Shown here: in pieces, positions 4,625 to 7,969 of the stretch
How positions within the stretch are numbered: the first letter of the stretch is position 1
Layout of the letters: each line of letters starts with the position of its first letter
Assembly: GCA_005790265.1 (NCBI GenBank)
Contig: SXVE01000120.1
Span: 1 to 7,969, forward strand
Direction: 5' to 3'
From: Acidobacteriota bacterium
Lineage (GTDB): Bacteria > Acidobacteriota > Blastocatellia > Pyrinomonadales > Pyrinomonadaceae
Length of the DNA: 7,969 nt
Program-made: the position numbers and the translations under genes
Notes under the pieces: generated by a model
Told to the model about the DNA's origin: nothing
The model's database searches: none
What the model saw: the letters and a program-made list of their open reading frames with translations, nothing else

Positions 4625-5164
4625 TTAAATTTCTGCTTTTTGAATAATTTCAACTACGCGCCAACGTTTGCGAGCTGAAAGCGGTCTTGTTTCAACAATC
4701 CGCACTTTGTCGCCGATTTTCGCGCCCAATTCATCGTGCGCCATAAACTTTTTGCGGCGGCGAATATATTTTCTGTAAATCGGATGTTTAATTAAACGAT
4801 CAACGCGAACGACGACTGTTTTCGTCATTTTGTCAGAAGCAACCACGCCGACTCTCTCCGCTCTTTTGCCGTTTTTGATAACGCTTTCTTCACCGCCGGA
4901 ATCGCCCGTCACCGTTGAAACCAAAGTTTCAACTCCGCCGACTACTGTTTCCGCCACGCTGCTCACTGCCGACGAAACCGTTTCAAGAACGCTGCTCACA
5001 ATAGAATTCTCGCTGGAGCCTTCATTAGCATTGGCGTCAGATGTGTTTTTTGACTCTACCTGATTATCGTCAGCTTTGGATTCAGCAGCGTTTGTTTCGG
5101 TTGCTTCCGTTTCGTTTGTCTCAACGCCTGTTTCTTCCACTTCTTCTTTTTTGTTATTTGGCAT
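4625..5164 (-). CDS. rpsQ: 30S ribosomal protein S17 with long acidic N-terminal extension
   Basis: S17 is a primary 16S rRNA-binding protein of the 30S body. The S17 OB-fold core occupies residues about 97-179: KRAERVGVVASDKMTKTVVV (100-119), DRLIKHPIYRKYIRRRKKFM (122-141), DELGAKIGDKVRIVETRPLS (144-163), ARKRWRVVEIIQKAEI. S17 is normally 80-90 residues; here about 96 residues precede it. Residues 1-53 are acidic and low-complexity (Glu, Asn, Thr, Ser, Ala). Residues 54-88 are a Val/Ser-rich, amphipathic-looking segment (SSVLETVSSAVSSVAETV and onward). No in-frame ATG exists between codon 1 and codon 113, so a short S17 would need a TTG or GTG start. The upstream ATG lies 24 bp after rpmC with only a weak SD. 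Core identity is firm; expression of the extension is inferred from the open frame. Confidence 0.95.
   Translation of the reverse strand: MPNNKKEEVEETGVETNETEATETNAAESKADDNQVESKNTSDANANEGSSENSIVSSVLETVSSAVSSVAETVVGGVETLVSTVTGDSGGEESVIKNGKRAERVGVVASDKMTKTVVVRVDRLIKHPIYRKYIRRRKKFMAHDELGAKIGDKVRIVETRPLSARKRWRVVEIIQKAEI
4914..4933. repeat. Perfect hairpin inside the S17 extension
   Basis: gttgaaac (4914-4921), a 4-nt loop (caaa) and gtttcaac (4926-4933) form a perfect 8-bp stem within coding sequence for residues VETLVST of the S17 extension. The base use serves both the protein and the inverted repeat. Confidence 0.6.
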
Positions 5165-5188
5165 TTTTCTATCTCAACCTATCGGAAT

Positions 5189-5404
5189 TTAAGCTTGATT
5201 TGCAGCTTCTTCCCTTTCGCGAATTAACGTGTAAACGCGCGCTAATGTTTTTTTCTCGCGTCTGATGTCGCTGACCGTTTCACCAACGCCCAAAGTTTTT
5301 CTAAACTTCAGACGGAAAAGCGATTCTTTAAGCGCATCTGCCTGCTCGCGCAATTCGTCAATTTCCATTTCGCGAAGTTGTTCCATTTGCTCTTTCTTTT
5401 TCAT
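5189..5404 (-). CDS. rpmC: 50S ribosomal protein L29
   Basis: L29 is a small helical 50S protein beside the exit tunnel, part of the site used by signal recognition particle and trigger factor with L23. The 71 residues form the expected two-helix hairpin: EMEIDELREQADALKESLF (12-30) and LKFRKTLGVGETVSDIRREK (32-51), ending with the family motif KKTLARVYTLIRERE (51-65). It starts 3 bp after the rplP stop, with AAGGAGG (5418-5424) inside rplP as SD, 13 nt upstream. The spacing is a little long; internal Met7 or Met13 could be alternatives but have no better SD. Confidence 0.95.
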   Translation of the reverse strand: MKKKEQMEQLREMEIDELREQADALKESLFRLKFRKTLGVGETVSDIRREKKTLARVYTLIREREEAANQA

Positions 5405-5407
5405 AAC

Positions 5408-5836
5408 TTAAACAATGCCTCCTTCGAGATCGGCGCGCGTGACAAATTTCGTTTTGATCGGCAGTTTCTGAGCGGCGAGACGCATCGCTTCGCGAGCCAG
5501 TTCTTCCGGAACTCCTTGAATTTCATACAAAATTCTGCCCGGTTTGATCACGGCAACCCAGTGATCGGGTGCTCCTTTACCGCTTCCCATACGCGTTTCA
5601 GCCGGTTTTCTCGTAATCGGTTTGTCCGGAAACATACGAATCCAAACTTTTCCGCCACGTTTGATGTGACGCGTCATTGCGATACGAGCCGCTTCAATCT
5701 GCCGGTCGGTAATCCAGGCGGCTTCCAATGTTTTCAGTCCAAAATCACCGAAATTTAATTTGTCGCCGCGCGAAGCCTGTCCGCGCATACGACCTTTCAT
5801 TACTCTTCGGTGCTTGACCTTTTTCGGCATTAACAT
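5408..5836 (-). CDS. rplP: 50S ribosomal protein L16
   Basis: L16 lies at the A-site/5S side of the 50S, is assembled late and contacts tRNA. The 142 residues are close to the usual 136-144. It begins MLMPKKVKHRRVMKGRMRGQ, then GDKLNFGDFGLKTLEAAWIT (24-43), GGKVWIRMFPDKPITRKPAE (61-80), TRMGSGKGAPDHWVAVIKPG (81-100), and GVPEELAREAMRLAAQKLPI (108-127). The conserved RMGxGKG loop near the peptidyl-transferase centre is intact. An SD-like AGAGGTAA (5843-5850) supports the MLMPK start. It follows rpsC after a 95-bp heptad-rich spacer and is tightly followed by rpmC. Confidence 0.98.
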   Translation of the reverse strand: MLMPKKVKHRRVMKGRMRGQASRGDKLNFGDFGLKTLEAAWITDRQIEAARIAMTRHIKRGGKVWIRMFPDKPITRKPAETRMGSGKGAPDHWVAVIKPGRILYEIQGVPEELAREAMRLAAQKLPIKTKFVTRADLEGGIV

Positions 5837-5851
5837 AATGAGTTACCTCTG

Positions 5852-5914
5852 TCTGCAATTCAGTATTGAAAATTTAAGATTCAGGATTTTATTTATTGAA
5901 TCCCGAACTTCAAA
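5852..5914 (-). repeat. Degenerate heptad array, rpsC-rplP spacer
   Basis: On the minus strand: TTTGAAG TTCGGGA TTCAATA AATAAAA TCCTGAA TCTTAAA TTTTCAA TACTGAA TTGCAGA, nine heptads of loose form TNNNNAA. Within it tgaatc (5897-5902) and gattca (5878-5883) can pair. The array stops just before the rplP SD. The pattern is weaker than in the rpsQ-rplN or rplF-rplR spacers. Confidence 0.5.
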
Positions 5915-5931
5915 TTTTTTGATCTTAATAT

Positions 5932-6675
5932 TTATCTATCGTTTCTGTTATTATCGCGGCGGCGCGGTCTTCGGTCGCCCCGTCCGCTGTTTTGTACTTT
6001 TACTTCTTTCATCGGATCGGTCGTTGTACCGCGCGCAATCGAAGCGTTCGGATCGAGAATTTCTCCACGATAAATCCAGACTTTAACTCCGATAATTCCG
6101 AAAGTCGTCAAGGCTTCGGCAAACCCGAAATCAATATCGGCGCGCAATGTATGCAGCGGCAGTCTGCCTTCGAGCGACCATTCGGTTCTGGCGATTTCAG
6201 CGCCGTTCAAGCGACCGGCAATCATTACCTTAATTCCTTCAGCCCCGAAACGCTGCGATTCTTCCATCGTCTTTTTCATCGCGCGGCGAAAAGCGATACG
6301 TTTTTCCAGCTGCTGCGCGATTTTTTCCGCCTGGAGCTGTGCGTTCAGTTCCGGGTGACGAACTTCCTGAATCGAAATCAAAACTTCACGCCCGGTTTTT
6401 CTTGACAGATCCTCGCGCAGTTTTTCAATTTCCGAACCTTTCCGACCGATGATAATTCCCGGACGTGAAGTGTAAATGATAATTTTCAAACGGGTCGCAG
6501 CGCGTTCAACGTCAATGTGCGAAACGCCGGCTCCGGCAAAACGCTTTTTCAAATCGCGCTTCAGTTTTAAATCTTCCGCTAAAAACTCGGCAAATTCCTG
6601 TTTGGCGAACCAGTGCGAGTGCCAATCTTTGTTATATCCGACTCTGAATCCGTATGGATGAACTTTTTGTCCCAT
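5932..6675 (-). CDS. rpsC: 30S ribosomal protein S3
   Basis: S3 sits at the mRNA entry of the 30S head and contributes to helicase activity. The N-terminal start MGQKVHPYGFRVGYNKDW is canonical. A type II KH domain follows, with the GxxG loop GRKG at residues 77-80 within SRPGIIIGRKGSEIEKL. The C-terminal domain has AFRRAMKKT (128-136), whose basic residues correspond to the helicase-linked set of E. coli S3, then GRLNGAEIARTEW (154-166) and GVKVWIYRGEI (196-206). A basic tail RGDRRPRRRDNNRNDR brings it to 247 residues, longer than the 210-235 usual in many bacteria. It starts 8 bp after rplV with no clear SD, suggesting coupling to rplV translation. Confidence 0.97.
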   Translation of the reverse strand: MGQKVHPYGFRVGYNKDWHSHWFAKQEFAEFLAEDLKLKRDLKKRFAGAGVSHIDVERAATRLKIIIYTSRPGIIIGRKGSEIEKLREDLSRKTGREVLISIQEVRHPELNAQLQAEKIAQQLEKRIAFRRAMKKTMEESQRFGAEGIKVMIAGRLNGAEIARTEWSLEGRLPLHTLRADIDFGFAEALTTFGIIGVKVWIYRGEILDPNASIARGTTTDPMKEVKVQNSGRGDRRPRRRDNNRNDR

Positions 6676-6683
6676 AATAGTTT

Positions 6684-7391
6684 TTACTGTCTTTCAAGCT
6701 GCTCGTTGCGATCAAGTTGCGCATTGTCAGCCGGTTTCGTTTCGTTTTGTTCCTCATCACGCTGCGACTGAACATTCTTGACGTCCGATGCATCAGCCTC
6801 AGTTTTCGCGGTCAAGTCTTCTGCCGTCTGCTTTGAAGCCGTCGTCACTTTGTCCGAAACGTTTTCTTCGATATTCGGATTCACAGCTTTCGTTTCCACT
6901 TCGTCAATTTTCGGTTCAGCCGTATTTCCGGTTTTCGATGATGGTTTCGCGTTACGCCCTTCCGTGATCGCCGTCAGCTTTTTGCCCATTATTCTCTTGT
7001 CGCCTTCGGGTGCGCCTTTTTTGTTCTTGTCTATCTGGGCGTCATTCGTCAGATGAATCGTAATATGGCAATAATGTCTTTGTTCACGGTAGGCGCGACC
7101 CTGTGGAGCCGGACGCATGCGGCGCCGATTTTTGGTCGGTCCCATATCTACAAAACACGTTTTTACCCACAAATCATCAGGATCAATGGCAATATTTTGC
7201 TGTTCCGCCAGATAAGTTGCATTAGCGATTGCTGAACGCAGTGTTTTGGCAATCGGGTCAGCCGCTCTCTTGTCGGTGAATTTCAAGATTGCCAGCGCCT
7301 GCGAAACATTTCGCCCGCGAATCAAGTCAATCACCAGCCGCGCTTTTCGCGGAGAGCCTTTCAAATATTTTGTTTTTGCTATCGCTTCCAT
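6684..7391 (-). CDS. rplV: 50S ribosomal protein L22 with long acidic C-terminal tail
   Basis: L22 spans the 50S, lining the exit tunnel with its beta-hairpin. The core occupies residues 1-118: MEAIAKTKYLKGSPRKARLV (1-20), IDLIRGRNVSQALAILKF (21-38), the tunnel hairpin region FVDMGPTKNRRRMRPAPQGR (80-99) and HCHITIHL-like HYCHITIHL (107-115). L22 is usually about 110-120 residues; here about 115 more follow, rich in Glu, Asp, Asn, Thr, Lys and Ala with no clear fold, giving 235. I chose the ATG at 7389-7391 because METIAK-like starts are conserved in the family and GAGAAG lies just upstream. The frame stays open to a TTG at 7428-7430, which would add 13 residues. The rpsC start is 8 bp past the stop. 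Confidence 0.94.
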   Translation of the reverse strand: MEAIAKTKYLKGSPRKARLVIDLIRGRNVSQALAILKFTDKRAADPIAKTLRSAIANATYLAEQQNIAIDPDDLWVKTCFVDMGPTKNRRRMRPAPQGRAYREQRHYCHITIHLTNDAQIDKNKKGAPEGDKRIMGKKLTAITEGRNAKPSSKTGNTAEPKIDEVETKAVNPNIEENVSDKVTTASKQTAEDLTAKTEADASDVKNVQSQRDEEQNETKPADNAQLDRNEQLERQ

Positions 7392-7396
7392 AATCT

Positions 7397-7424
7397 TCTC
7401 AATGTTTAATGGGTAATCATTACC
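7397..7424 (-). repeat. Short heptad run with palindrome before rplV
   Basis: On the minus strand: GGTAATG ATTACCC ATTAAAC ATTGAGA. The first two units contain a perfect odd palindrome, GGTAATGATTACC (7412-7424). A TTGACC lies directly upstream (7425-7430), but no good -10 at the right distance was seen. The rest of the 79-bp rpsS-rplV spacer shows nothing else recognisable. Confidence 0.45.
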
Positions 7425-7470
7425 GGTCAACTGCTTTGTTCAGCATTTGCCCTTTGTCATCCGCATCAAA

Positions 7471-7761
7471 CTATTTTCTCTTTGCCATTTTCTCCGCTTT
7501 CGTTCCCGGATGTCCTTTGAAGGTGCGTGTCGGTGAAAACTCACCCAGCTTGTGTCCGACCATATTTTCGGTTACATAAACAGGAATATGTCGTTTGCCG
7601 TTATGAACGCCGAAAGTTAAACCTACCATTTCCGGTGAAATTGTTGAGCGACGCGACCAGGTTTTAATCGCAACCGGTTTTTTACCACCGTCGGCAATTC
7701 GCTTCAGCGCTTTCATTACGCTTAAATCAATAAAAGGTCCTTTTTTAACTGAACGTGGCAT
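7471..7761 (-). CDS. rpsS: 30S ribosomal protein S19
   Basis: S19 binds 16S rRNA in the 30S head and contacts the A-site finger bridge. The 96 residues match the family length. MPRSVKKGPFIDLSVMKA (1-18), KTWSRRSTISPEMVGLTFGV (33-52) and the signature HNGKRHIPVYVTENMVGHKL (53-72) then GEFSPTRTFKGH (73-84) are all intact. It follows rplB by 67 bp, as in other S10 operons. The bases before the ATG (AATATAAAGAT) hold no clear SD; they follow directly on a heptad array. Stop is TAG. Confidence 0.98.
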   Translation of the reverse strand: MPRSVKKGPFIDLSVMKALKRIADGGKKPVAIKTWSRRSTISPEMVGLTFGVHNGKRHIPVYVTENMVGHKLGEFSPTRTFKGHPGTKAEKMAKRK

Positions 7762-7770
7762 ATCTTTATA

Positions 7771-7830
7771 TTGGATTTTGGATTTCAGACTCTTGATTTG
7801 TAAACCATCAAAACCTCAAACCTAAAACCT
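7771..7830. repeat. Heptad array, rplB-rpsS spacer
   Basis: The plus strand reads ttggatt ttggatt tcagact cttgatt tgtaaac catcaaa acctcaa acctaaa acct. The two ends hold different heptamers (TTGGATT and ACCTAAA), and the middle is degenerate but keeps the 7-bp spacing. It fills the whole spacer and just reaches the rplB stop codon. Confidence 0.7.
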
Positions 7831-7969
7831 ATTTTCTCCTTCTATCTCGCACAATCATGTTCTGAGTGCGTTTATTGCGTCGCGTCTTATAGCCGCGTGT
7901 TGGTTGTCCCCACGGCGTTACCGGATGGCGACCGCCGGACGTTTTACCTTCACCACCACCGTGCGGGTG
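7829..7969 (-). CDS. rplB: 50S ribosomal protein L2, C-terminal end (starts outside the window)
   Basis: The last 46 residues of L2, a primary 23S rRNA-binding protein near the peptidyl-transferase centre. My own translation gives HPHGGGEGKTSGGRHPVTPW, then GQPTRGYKTRRNKRTQNMIV and RDRRRK, ending in TAG. HPHGGGEG is the near-invariant loop that includes the histidine implicated in peptidyl transfer (His229 in E. coli), and HPVTPWG with the basic K-T-R-x-N-K-R-T end is typical. The rest of the gene lies beyond position 7969. rpsS follows after 67 bp as expected for an S10 operon. Confidence 0.96.
   Translation of the reverse strand, partial: HPHGGGEGKTSGGRHPVTPWGQPTRGYKTRRNKRTQNMIVRDRRRK

Noticed and set aside
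5887..5917. Possible promoter TTGAAG, 16 bp, TAAAAT in the rpsC-rplP spacer
   Set aside because: Only a 4-of-6 -35 with suboptimal spacing inside AT-rich heptad sequence, where such matches are expected by chance.
7428..7430. Upstream TTG start for rplV adding 13 residues
   Set aside because: L22 proteins conserve a start equivalent to MEAIAK, and the ATG at 7389-7391 has a purine-rich GAGAAG close by. The added residues resemble no L22 N-terminus.

Overview
The window is a stretch of a bacterial S10-spc ribosomal-protein cluster, all on the minus strand and read from high to low coordinates. The order is rplB (3' end only), rpsS, rplV, rpsC, rplP, rpmC, rpsQ, rplN, rplX, rplE, rpsN, rpsH, rplF, rplR, rpsE, rpmD, rplO (5' part only). 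No gene of the canonical order is missing, duplicated, inverted or interrupted. No convincing plus-strand gene, RNA gene, insertion sequence, CRISPR array or intrinsic terminator is visible, so the simplest reading is one long polycistronic unit that enters from beyond position 7969 and leaves past position 1.

The proteins are clearly bacterial. rpsN is the 101-residue zinc-free (C-minus) S14. Base composition is moderately AT-leaning and stops are TAA or TAG only. Acidic, Asn/Thr/Glu-rich extensions sit on several ribosomal proteins: S17 has about 96 extra N-terminal residues, L22 about 115 extra C-terminal residues, and L18 and L24 have short acidic tails. These tails and the heptad spacers remind me of uncultured environmental lineages, perhaps low-GC Acidobacteriota (Blastocatellia-like). 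That placement is a guess from general impression, not something shown by the sequence.

The unusual part is the space between genes. Junctions fall into two classes. Five are tight: rplV-rpsC 8 bp, rplP-rpmC 3 bp, rpmC-rpsQ 24 bp, rplN-rplX 4 bp, and rplR-rpsE with an 11-bp overlap. The other eleven are 67-111 bp. At least nine of these long spacers contain AT-rich runs with a 7-bp period. The heptamer differs from spacer to spacer, and several runs occur as inverted pairs able to pair in the mRNA. Many genes that follow such spacers lack a recognisable Shine-Dalgarno (SD) sequence, whereas the tightly packed rplX and rpmC have strong ones. Two spacers near the distal end (before rpmD and before rplO) contain promoter-like TTGACA boxes with plausible -10 elements.

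The genes together encode both subunits. L2, L22, L16, L29, L14, L24, L5, L6, L18, L30 and L15 belong to the 50S, and S19, S3, S17, S14, S8 and S5 to the 30S. I found no sign of a new enzymatic or defence system. The points worth following are the heptad spacers and the appended protein tails.
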